Positions 1-6,038 of a stretch of 8,352 bases of DNA are shown here, piece by piece. Numbering within the stretch: the first letter of the stretch is position 1; each line of letters starts with the position of its first letter. Source of the DNA: Thermodesulfobacteriota bacterium. GTDB lineage: Bacteria > Desulfobacterota > SM23-61. Location of the stretch: the NCBI GenBank assembly GCA_030018715.1, contig JASEHN010000109.1, positions 1-8,352 on the forward strand, written 5' to 3'. The notes beneath the pieces are model-generated. The model ran no database searches, had not been told where the DNA came from, and was given only the letters and a program-made list of their open reading frames with translations. The position numbers and the translations under genes are program-made.

Positions 1-6
1 CCAAGG

Positions 7-53
7 GATTCCAGGGGCCGGGGGCCTGGTCCCGCCATGGCGGGATTGGAATC
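7..53. repeat. Nested palindromic repeat
   Basis: GATTCCA (7-13) pairs with TGGAATC (47-53). Inside lie CCAGG (11-15) / CCTGG (24-28), which overlaps the outer arm, and the perfect 16-base palindrome TCCCGCCATGGCGGGA (30-45). A further small hairpin, ATAAG (54-58) / CTTAT (62-66), follows. This resembles a dispersed intergenic palindrome rather than a terminator, since no T-tract follows. Confidence 0.5.
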
Positions 54-78
54 ATAAGGCGCTTATATCTCCGCATAT

Positions 79-111
79 GGGGCGGGCAAGAACCCCCGCC
101 TCCTCCGGAGG
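79..111. repeat. GC-rich hairpin plus CCTCCGGAGG palindrome
   Basis: Bases 79-86 pair with 95-102 (GGCGGG against CCCGCC plus flanking pairs, 8-base loop). They are followed at once by the perfect 10-base palindrome CCTCCGGAGG (102-111). No function can be assigned. Confidence 0.4.
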
Positions 112-135
112 AAAAGATCTTCTGTCCTCGTGGCC

Positions 136-174
136 AAGCGGAACCCCAACCGATGCTTCCAGCGCGTTCCGCTT
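136..174. repeat. 9-bp inverted repeat, 21-base spacer
   Basis: AAGCGGAAC (136-144) is the exact reverse complement of GTTCCGCTT (166-174), with 21 bases between. It is part of the palindrome cluster at the left edge of the window. I checked it as a possible tRNA stem and found no T-loop consensus. Confidence 0.45.
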
Positions 175-212
175 TAACCCCCGGCCCTCAACACAGGCTC
201 TAATACCAGAGC

Positions 213-347
213 TTCTTGCAAATCTCGTCTTCTTGCCCGAAGGTTGTCATTCCGGGCAAGCGGAGCGCGACCCGGAATCCAGTTTTCTCAAGCAATTCTG
301 GATTCCGGCTTTCGCCGGAATGACGGCTTTGAGGAATTTTGCAAGAA
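213..347. repeat. Palindromic intergenic element, GTCATTCCGG family (copy 1)
   Basis: This is a 135-base element with nested inverted repeats. The outer pair is TTCTTGCAAA (213-222) / TTTGCAAGAA (338-347), the middle pair GTCATTCCGG (246-255) / CCGGAATGAC (315-324), and the inner pair CCGGAATCCAG (272-282) / CTGGATTCCGG (298-308). All three pairs are perfect. The middle and inner pairs recur in the element at 1009-1161, so the window has two members of one family with different outer ends. It encodes no protein; it looks like a MITE or REP-type dispersed repeat. ACCA flanks it symmetrically at 205-208 and 352-355, but four bases is too little to claim a target duplication. Confidence 0.75.
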
Positions 348-559
348 CGTCACCATTTTTTCAAACCGCTAAACTGTTACACCCTTTCTAAATGATTATC
401 CAGGAAAAGAGTTCGGATTTCTCTTGTTTTATGTAATGTTTTATGTAAAGATCCCTTAAAACTGTCCATTGATGACAATGCTTCTTTCTTTCCTTCCTTA
501 TCAAAAGGGAGATTGAGGGATATATTAGTCAGGCCATAATTGTATAGACACCGGAGATT

Positions 560-631
560 AAATCCCTCCTGCCCTCCCTTTAAAAAAGGGAGGAATTCCC
601 CTCTTTGGAAAAGAGGGGTGAGGGGAGATTT
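560..631. repeat. Compound two-hairpin repeat upstream of tatA
   Basis: Two hairpins stand side by side. CCTCCCTTT (573-581) pairs with AAAGGGAGG (585-593) over a 3-base loop. CCCCTCTTT (598-606) pairs with AAAGAGGGG (610-618) over a 3-base loop. The outer bases AAATC (560-564) and GATTT (627-631) enclose both. The pattern resembles the CCCTCC / GGGAGG dispersed repeats common in anaerobic bacteria. A degenerate relative may lie near 487-517 (AAAAGGGAG then TTGAGGGA). No clean T-tract follows, so I do not call it a terminator. Confidence 0.6.
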
Positions 632-690
632 TGGGAAAATATGTCTGGTCAATTATGGACTCAGTAGTAACATCTCAGTCTTGCGTTAAA

Positions 691-696
691 AGGAGG
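691..696 (+). promoter_or_regulatory. Strong ribosome binding site that fixes the tatA TTG start
   Basis: AGGAGG is a full Shine-Dalgarno core placed six bases before TTG at 703. Translation from that TTG gives MFGLGLTELV, the normal first residues of a TatA protein. The longer frame from 631 adds 24 residues with no family likeness. Confidence 0.85.
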
Positions 697-702
697 CTTC
701 AT

Positions 703-912
703 TTGTTCGGCTTGGGTTTAACGGAACTGGTGATTATTCTCGCTATCATTTTCTTATTTTTCGGAGGCCGGAAACTTCCCGAGCTAAGCCGGGGGCTGGG
801 TCTTTCCATCCGCAATTTCAAAAAAGGCCTGCATGAACCTGAGGCCATTGACATCACTCCTAAAAAAGAAGAAACAACTCCGGAAGAAAAAATCCCGCCC
901 AAAAAATCATAA
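703..912 (+). CDS. tatA: TatA/E-type twin-arginine translocase subunit
   Basis: This is a 69-residue protein, within the usual TatA size. It would polymerise in the cytoplasmic membrane to form the pore through which folded Tat substrates pass, working with TatC (no tatB or tatC is in the window). A short N-terminal stretch with the polar residue E8 precedes a single membrane helix (about 6-20), the conserved F20-G21 hinge, then the amphipathic helix (R23 K24 L25 P26 E27 ... GLG, R37 N38 F39 K40 K41). The C-terminal tail (about 48-69) is charged and rich in Lys, Glu and Pro, as in the family. The start is TTG at 703, chosen from the AGGAGG site at 691-696 and from homology. Its neighbour formate dehydrogenase alpha subunit is itself a Tat substrate, which suggests a functional link. 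TatB is possible, but the short length and FGGRKLPE favour TatA/E. Confidence 0.9.
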   Translation: MFGLGLTELVIILAIIFLFFGGRKLPELSRGLGLSIRNFKKGLHEPEAIDITPKKEETTPEEKIPPKKS

Positions 913-916
913 GGTT

Positions 917-966
917 TTATTCCCCGAGATGCTTCGTTTAAATTGATTTAACGAAACAGGGAATAA
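917..966. repeat. Long imperfect hairpin after tatA
   Basis: TTATTCCC (917-924) pairs with GGGAATAA (959-966). Further in, TTCGTT (933-938) pairs with AACGAA (950-955), and the AAAT / ATTT bases next to the loop continue the stem with one bulged T. It starts five bases after the tatA stop codon and could end tatA transcription, but no T-tract follows on the + strand. It may instead be a repeat or an RNA-stabilising 3' structure. Confidence 0.5.
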
Positions 967-1000
967 GCGGGTGAATAAAAAAACCCAAATAGCCAAACTC

Positions 1001-1008
1001 CAAACAGG
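1001..1008 (+). repeat. Left 8-bp direct repeat (putative target-site duplication)
   Basis: CAAACAGG lies immediately left of the terminal inverted repeat of the element at 1009-1161. It is repeated exactly at 1162-1169, immediately right of the other end. Confidence 0.7.
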
Positions 1009-1161
1009 ATGATCTCGTAAAAAGTCTGAAAATACGTTTTTCTGTCATTCCGGCCCCGATTTTCATCGGGATAAACTCCAGCCGGAATCCAGTTTTTTCA
1101 AATAGTTATAAGTTCTCTGGACTCCGGTTTTCACCGGAGTGACGATTTTTTACGAAGCCAT
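1009..1161. mobile_element. MITE-like non-autonomous element (copy 2 of the palindromic family)
   Basis: This 153-base non-coding element has terminal inverted repeats. The left end is ATGATCTCGTAAAAA (1009-1023) and the right end, read on the other strand, is ATGGCTTCGTAAAAA (1147-1161); 12 of 15 bases match. Perfect CAAACAGG direct repeats abut both ends, as expected of an 8-bp target duplication. Inside are GTCATTCCGG (1044-1053) / CCGGAGTGAC (1134-1143), CCGGAATCCAG (1082-1092) / CTGGACTCCGG (1117-1127), and a small hairpin CCCGAT (1055-1060) / ATCGGG (1065-1070). No transposase is encoded, so it would need a partner elsewhere in the genome. It sits about 70 bases upstream of fdhD. I do not name the transposase family. 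Confidence 0.7.
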
Positions 1162-1169
1162 CAAACAGG
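1162..1169 (+). repeat. Right 8-bp direct repeat (putative target-site duplication)
   Basis: CAAACAGG is the exact copy of 1001-1008 and abuts the right terminal inverted repeat. Confidence 0.7.
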
Positions 1170-1230
1170 GATTTTTCAGAAATCCGTTTAAAAAATCTTG
1201 ACAAAAAAATGAGGAAGTGATATTTCATGG

Positions 1231-2052
1231 ATGAATGAATATCCATTCATTCACTCGGTTGCCCACTGGATGAAAGACAGCCTTAAGAGTTTTCAGGTAG
1301 AAACAATTGGCGAGAAGGGAAGGAAAGCAGAAGAAACTTTCATTATCGCTGAGAGTCCCGTAACCCTCTTCCTCAACGATAAGGAAGTGGTTACGCTATT
1401 GGCCACGCCTGAAAATCTGAAAGAATTGGCCATTGGCTTCCTGCTTTCAGAGGGCTGGCTCCGGGGAGACAAGCCTGTCAAGAAAATTGAAGTAGATCCG
1501 CAAGGGATAGTCCGTATTTGGGTGAATTACCGGAACCCCCTGACGGAAAAACTTTTTCTCAGGCGAACGATCACCTCCGGTTGCGGCAAAGGTACGATCT
1601 TTTACAATGTCCTGGATTCCCTGGGGGCCAAAAAAATTCGCTCCGCGGCAAAGATCTCCCAGGCCCAGGTATTTAAATTGATGCAGGAACTAAACCAGCG
1701 CTCGGTCCTTTACCGCAAGAGCGGTTCGGTTCATGGAGCAGCCCTGGCCGAAAGGGGTCGCATTAGGTTTTTTTGTGAGGACATCGGCCGGCACAATGCC
1801 GTAGATAAAATCTTTGGAGCGGCCTTTCTACAGGGATTTTCCCCTGCCGGCAAAATCCTTTTGACCAGCGGCCGGGTCTCCTCGGAGATTTTAGTCAAGG
1901 CCGTCAAACGGCGGATTCCTTTCCTCTTCTCCTACTCCGGCCCTACAGATATGGCCGTGAATATAGCCCTGGAGATGGGGGTTACGTTAATCGGCTATGT
2001 GCGCGGGAAAAGGATGCGAATTTATTCCCACGGAGAGCGGTTGATACGTTGA
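1231..2052 (+). CDS. fdhD: FdhD, formate dehydrogenase sulfurtransferase / accessory protein
   Basis: FdhD passes sulfur from a cysteine desulfurase (IscS in E. coli) to the bis-MGD cofactor, giving the Mo/W its essential sulfido ligand; it acts in the cytoplasm before export. The protein has 273 residues, normal for the family. Hallmarks in order are ATPENLKELAIGFLLSEG (58-75), TSGCGKG with C118 (115-121), EDIGRHNAVDKIFG (183-196), LLTSGRVSSEILVKA (about 211-225) and a C-terminal GVTLIGYVRG. E. coli FdhD carries CxxC (C121, C124); here the second cysteine is Gly121, leaving C118 and C182 as the only cysteines. The start is ATG 1231 with GAGGAAG at 1211-1217, a rather long spacing; the next in-frame ATG (1270) has no ribosome site. 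The gene lies 146 bases before the FDH operon it serves. Confidence 0.95.
   Translation: MNEYPFIHSVAHWMKDSLKSFQVETIGEKGRKAEETFIIAESPVTLFLNDKEVVTLLATPENLKELAIGFLLSEGWLRGDKPVKKIEVDPQGIVRIWVNYRNPLTEKLFLRRTITSGCGKGTIFYNVLDSLGAKKIRSAAKISQAQVFKLMQELNQRSVLYRKSGSVHGAALAERGRIRFFCEDIGRHNAVDKIFGAAFLQGFSPAGKILLTSGRVSSEILVKAVKRRIPFLFSYSGPTDMAVNIALEMGVTLIGYVRGKRMRIYSHGERLIR
1232..1253 (+). promoter_or_regulatory. Perfect 9-bp inverted repeat over the fdhD start codon
   Basis: TGAATGAAT (1232-1240) is the exact reverse complement of ATTCATTCA (1245-1253), with a 4-base loop ATCC. In mRNA the hairpin would begin inside the AUG at 1231 and cover codons 1-8. It is AU-rich and so only moderately stable. It could tune translation initiation, bind a protein as DNA, or be chance. 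Confidence 0.3.
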
Positions 2053-2198
2053 GAGAGAAAGAGGAAGAATTTAGTTTTAGGCCAGCCCTGAAATCAGCAA
2101 AGACGATAATGACTTCGTTTCCAAAAAGGAAAGGGGGTGAAAAAACAGGCACCCGCAAGAAGAATTTAATTGATTAAAAAAGGAGGAAAGAGGAAAAA

Positions 2199-5100
2199 AT
2201 GGATCTTACCAGAAGGGGTTTCCTGAAGATCTCAGGAGCCACAGCGCTTACGGGAGGGTTGGGCATTTCGCTCGTCCCCAGGGCAGCCCATGCCCAGCCT
2301 TCTAAGATCGTATATACCAAAGAAACGACCACTATCTGTCCCTATTGCAGCGTGGGCTGCGGGATCATTGTGCACACCCGGGATGGAAAGATAGTGAATA
2401 CCGAGGGTGATCCAGATCATCCCGTAAATCAAGGCACGCTCTGTCCCAAAGGTGCGTCGCTTTATCAACTTTCCGACAATACCAATCGGTTAAGCAAGCC
2501 CCTGTACCGGGCTCCTTATGCCAAAGAGTGGAAAGAAGTTACCTGGGATTGGGCCCTGGATAAAATCGCCGAAAATATCAAGAAAGACCGCGATGCCTCC
2601 TTCCTGCTGAAGAACGAAAAAGGCGAAACGGTTAACCGTACCGAAGCCATGGCCTCGGTGGGAACTGCGGCCATGGACAACGAGGAATGCTACCTCTATC
2701 AAAAATTCCTTCGTGGTCTTGGCCTGGTGTTCATCGAATTCCAGGCGCGCATATGACACTCCCCCACGGTACCGGCTCTGGCAGAGTCGTTCGGACGGGG
2801 AGCGATGACCAACCATTGGAATGATATTGCCAATGCGGATGTCATCTTGATCATGGGAGGCAACCCGGCAGAGAATCATCCGATTTCTTTCCGCTGGGTG
2901 GACAAAGCTATGGTAAAGGGAGCCAAGCTAATTTGCGTGGATCCCCGGTTTACCCGCTCGGCAGCCAAAGCGCATATATATGCAGCGCTACGTTCGGGAA
3001 CGGACATTGCTTTCTTAGGCGGGATGATCAAATACATCCTGGACAACAACCTGATCCAGAAGGAATACGTGGTTGAATACACCAACGCCGCCTTCCTGGT
3101 GGACGAAAAGTTTGATTTTCAGGATGGGCTCTTCAGCGGGTATGACGCCAAAGGAAGGAAGTATGATAGAACCACCTGGAAGTACCAGATGGACGCCAAG
3201 GGGATTCCCAAGATGGATAAAACTTTGCAGAATCCCAATTGCATCTATCAGCTTTTGCAAAAACATTATTCCCGCTACAACCTGGATCTTGTTTCCAAGA
3301 TTACCGGAACACCCAAGGATGACCTGCTGAAAGTCTATAAGGGTTATACCGAAACCCATAAGCCGGACAAGGTGGGAACCATCCTTTACGCTATGGGTTG
3401 GACCCAGCACACCGTAGGCGTCCAGAACATTCGCGCTATGGCCATTATTCAGTTGCTCCTCGGGAATATGGGAATGGCCGGAGGAGGGGTGAATGCCCTG
3501 CGCGGGGAGTCCAATGTTCAGGGCGGTACGGATCACGCGCTGCTGTTCCATATCATACCCGGATACAACCCCATGCCCCGGGCTACGGATAAAACCCTGG
3601 CAGATTTTCTTGAAAGAAACACTCCCAAAACTCAGGATCCCAAAAGCCTGAACTGGTGGAAGAACCGGCCCAAATACATTGTCAGCCTCCTCAAGGCAAT
3701 GTATGGAGCCAATGCCACCAAGGAGAACGATTTCGGATATTCCTGGTTTCCCAAACTGGATGAGGGACAGAATGCTTCCTGGTTGATCCTGTTTGACCAG
3801 ATGGCCAAAGGGAAGTTCAAAGGGTTTTTCGCCTGGGGCCAGAACCCGGCCTGTTCCAGCGCCAATGCCGGCAAAGTGCGCAAGGCCATGGAAACCCTGG
3901 ACTGGATGGTCAACGTGAATCTCTTCGACAATGAGACCGGATCATTCTGGAAAGGCCCGGGAACAGATCCTTCCAAGATCAAGACCGAAGTTTTCATGCT
4001 GCCCTGCGCAGCTTCTTTTGAGAAGGAAGGTTCCATCACCAACTCCAGCCGTTTGATGCAATGGCGGTATAAAGCCATTAATCCTCCAGGGCAGGCCAAA
4101 CCCGACCTGGATATCATGCATGCGCTCTACCAGAAGGTGCGTAAGCTCTATAAAGAAAAAGGCGGCGCTTATCCGGAGCCCATCTTGAATCTTTCCTGGA
4201 ACTACGGGCCCAAAGGCCCGGACGGAACAATCAAGCATCCAGATCCCCACTTCGTGGCCAAAGAAATCAACGGTTATACGGCCAAAGACATTGAAGTGGA
4301 AGATGCCAAGACCAAGGTGAAGACCGTAGTAGCCAAAGCCGGGGAGCAGTTAGGAAGTTTCGCTTTCCTCCAGGACGATGGATCCACCACCAGCGGCTGC
4401 TGGATCTACTGCGGCTCCTACACGGAAAGAGGGAATATGGCCGCCCGCCGCGGCAAAGCCGACCCCACAGGCATCGGGCTTTATCCTGGATGGGCCTGGT
4501 GCTGGCCGGTTAACCGCCGGATCATTTACAATCGCGCCTCGGTGACCTGGGAAGGAAAACCCTGGGATCCCAAGCGGGCCGTGATTTGGTGGGATGGCTC
4601 CAAGTGGCAGGGCGATGTGCCCGATGGGCCTCAACCAGCGGGAGACATCTATCCCTTCATCATGGTGCCTGAAGGCCACGCCCGGCTCTTTGCCGCCGGT
4701 TTGGCAGACGGGCCTTTCCCCGAACATTACGAGCCCTTAGAGTGTCCCATCGAAAAGAACCTGATGTCTTCGCAGAAGTTAAACCCCGCGGTCAGGCTCT
4801 TCGGTGAGCCAGGAATCGGAGCCGGTGCAGACAAGTACTTAACCTGCGATCCGCGGTTCCCCCTGGTATGTTCGACCTACCGGGTAACCGAACATTGGCA
4901 AACAGGAGTTATGACCCGCTGGACTCCCTGGCTGGTCGAGCTGGAGCCGCAAATGTTCGTGGAACTGTCCAAAGAGCTGGCCAAGGAAAGAGGAATCAAA
5001 AACGGCGAACGGGTGGTGGTCAAATCAGCCCGCGGCGAAGTCGATGCCAAGGCGATTGTCACCGAGCGTTTCAAACCCTTCAAGATTGCCGACCAGACCG

Positions 5101-5258
5101 TGCACCAGGTGGGTATTCCCTGGCATTATGGATGGGTGACCCCGCCGGATGGAGGAGACAGCGCCAACCTGCTAACTCCTACGATCGGCGATCCCAATAC
5201 CATGATACCGGAGTCCAAGGCGTTCATGGTCAATATCGAGAAGAAAGGGGGGAAGTGA
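2199..5258 (+). CDS. fdnG: Selenocysteine formate dehydrogenase, catalytic alpha subunit (FDH-N/O type)
   Basis: This subunit oxidises formate to CO2 at a Mo- or W-bis-MGD centre on the periplasmic side and hands electrons to the beta subunit. It has 1019 residues counting Sec, close to E. coli FdnG (1015). A Tat signal comes first (T4 R5 R6 G7 F8 L9 K10, hydrophobic stretch, AHA at 30-32 before a likely cut). The 4Fe-4S site is C47, C50, C54, C82 with K84. The in-frame TGA at 2754-2756 is read as Sec186. The frame continues without shift into H187-SPTV and GRGAMTNHW, matching the family on both sides of the Sec. Other landmarks are RGESNVQG (435-442), TEHWQTG (897-903) and the C-terminal pterin-binding domain (about 880-1015) with PWHYGW. 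Shine-Dalgarno sequences AGGAGG (2181-2186) and AAGAGG (2188-2193) precede ATG 2199. No convincing promoter was found in the 146-base leader. An fdoG label is equally possible. Confidence 0.97.
2754..2802 (+). promoter_or_regulatory. Sec codon and candidate bacterial SECIS hairpin
   Basis: UGA at 2754-2756 is followed by a two-part stem-loop. The outer stem CTCCCC (2759-2764) / GGGGAG (2797-2802) is perfect. The inner stem pairs 2773-2779 with 2783-2789 (seven pairs, one G-U) and has the apical loop GGC at 2780-2782. The apical loop is about 24 bases past the UGA, within the usual range for bacterial SECIS elements, which direct SelB with Sec-tRNA to the codon. The apex holds GG as in the known E. 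coli elements, though the three-base loop is tight and may open to UGGCA. The fold was found by eye, without energy calculation. Confidence 0.7.
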
Positions 5259-5259
5259 G

Positions 5260-6036
5260 ATGAACGAAAAAGTGATGCTCATCGACGTCTCCAAGTGCAC
5301 GGCCTGCCGGGGCTGCCAGGTAGCCTGTAAGCAATGGAACAGACTGCCGGCGGAGAAAACCCAGCAGCGGGGCACTCACCAGAACCCCCCGGACCTCACT
5401 CCGGCCACCTGGAATCTGGTGCGCTTTACCGAGATACCCCTCAGAGAAGGGGGGGTGCGCTGGCTGTTCCGCAAAGACAACTGCATGCACTGCGAAGATG
5501 CCGCCTGCCAGCGGGCCTGTCCGGTTCCGGGCTGCATTTTTAAAACTGCGGAGGGGGCAGTGGTGATCGATACAGAAAAGTGCATCGGTTGCGAGTACTG
5601 TGTCAATGTCTGCCCCTTTGAAATTCCGCGCTTTGACTCAGCGACGAAGAAGGTGTACAAATGCACGCTCTGCTGGGACCGGATTGGCAATGGCCAGATT
5701 CCGGCCTGCGCCAAGACCTGTGGTCCGGGAGCGGTGACCTTCGGACCCAAAGAGAAGATGATCGCCCAGGCCTACGCCCGGGCCAAAGCCCTTGGGGGCG
5801 ATGCCACCGTTTACGGAGATAAGTTCGTGAAGGGTACCCACGTGATGTACGTGTTGCCGGAGAAAGTACGCATGTATGAAAAGCTGACGATTAACCCTTC
5901 AGTGCCCGTTTCGGTTTATCTGTGGAAGGATTTTCTCAAGCCCGTTTCGGTTCTGGCAATTGGAGCGGCTCTGGTGGGAACGTTCTTCCATTACATCATC
6001 AAAGGGCCCAAGCGCCCTGAAGAAGGGGGTGAGTGA
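5260..6036 (+). CDS. fdnH: Formate dehydrogenase beta subunit, four 4Fe-4S clusters, membrane-anchored
   Basis: This subunit carries electrons from the alpha subunit to the cytochrome b gamma subunit. It has 258 residues, somewhat shorter than E. coli FdnH (294). Sixteen cysteines form four ferredoxin-type sets: C13/16/19/23, C75/78/83/87, C108/111/114/118 and C135/138/150/154. C92 lies outside the sets. A single C-terminal membrane helix (about 228-247) should tie it to the gamma subunit, followed by a short charged tail (KGPKRPEEGGE). It has no signal peptide of its own, so it is expected to be exported together with the Tat-bearing alpha subunit, as in E. coli FDH-N. ATG 5260 starts one base after the alpha stop, with the purine-rich AAGAAAGGGGGG (5241-5252) as ribosome site, which indicates tight translational coupling. 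Confidence 0.97.
   Translation: MNEKVMLIDVSKCTACRGCQVACKQWNRLPAEKTQQRGTHQNPPDLTPATWNLVRFTEIPLREGGVRWLFRKDNCMHCEDAACQRACPVPGCIFKTAEGAVVIDTEKCIGCEYCVNVCPFEIPRFDSATKKVYKCTLCWDRIGNGQIPACAKTCGPGAVTFGPKEKMIAQAYARAKALGGDATVYGDKFVKGTHVMYVLPEKVRMYEKLTINPSVPVSVYLWKDFLKPVSVLAIGAALVGTFFHYIIKGPKRPEEGGE
6021..6032 (+). promoter_or_regulatory. Ribosome binding site that decides the fdnI start
   Basis: AGAAGGGGGTGA lies at the end of the beta gene. Its GGGGG run is about 10 bases before ATG 6039 but only 4 before the alternative GTG 6033, which overlaps the beta stop. The ATG is therefore preferred; the two choices differ by two residues. Confidence 0.55.
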
Positions 6037-6038
6037 AC

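Larger units (their letters stand above)
1..702. other. Gene-free stretch rich in inverted repeats
   Basis: I see no credible gene here. The open frames that cross it (77-391 on +, 377-652 on -) run straight through palindromic repeats, and their translations are of the repeat-derived kind (for example FWIPAFAGMT). They lack a recognisable domain. The stretch holds at least five inverted-repeat structures (7-53, 79-111, 136-174, 213-347, 560-631) and a small 12-base tandem duplication of TTTTATGTAA (427-436 and 439-448). No tRNA or rRNA signature was recognised on either strand. It probably separates tatA from an unrelated gene to the left of the window. Confidence 0.7.

Noticed and set aside
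136..174. Possible tRNA, including selC for selenocysteine
   Set aside because: There is no T-loop consensus, acceptor stem or CCA-adjacent structure on either strand; it is only an inverted repeat.
205..355. ACCA direct repeats as a target duplication of the first palindromic element
   Set aside because: Four bases match by chance too easily, and the outer ends beyond TTCTTGCAAA do not pair well enough to fix the element boundary.
77..391. 104-residue open frame on the + strand
   Set aside because: It crosses the palindromic element at 213-347 and its residues there are read-through of the repeat. It has no ribosome site or recognisable domain.
427..450. CRISPR or satellite from the TTTTATGTAA duplication
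   Set aside because: There are only two units, 12 bases apart, with no spacer pattern. It is a simple local duplication.
377..652. 91-residue open frame on the - strand
   Set aside because: Its N-terminal part is the translation of the twin hairpins at 560-631 (PLTPLFQRG type). No domain or family likeness was found.
1198..1226. Promoter with perfect -35 TTGACA and 17-base spacing before fdhD
   Set aside because: The matching -10 (TATTTC) is poor, and a start near 1233 would fall after the first base of the start codon and leave the GAGGAAG site untranscribed.
2105..2110. GATAAT as a -10 box for the fdn operon
   Set aside because: No acceptable -35 lies 16-18 bases upstream, and no -24/-12 type sequence was seen in the leader.
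2805..5258. Separate 817-residue oxidoreductase gene starting at ATG 2805
   Set aside because: The ATG is an internal Met of the conserved GRGAMTNHW segment and has no ribosome site of its own. The frame is continuous with the upstream part through the Sec codon.
2199..5258. Frameshifted or nonsense-disrupted fdnG pseudogene
   Set aside because: There is no phase change, the only stop is TGA at the exact Sec position, and a plausible SECIS follows.
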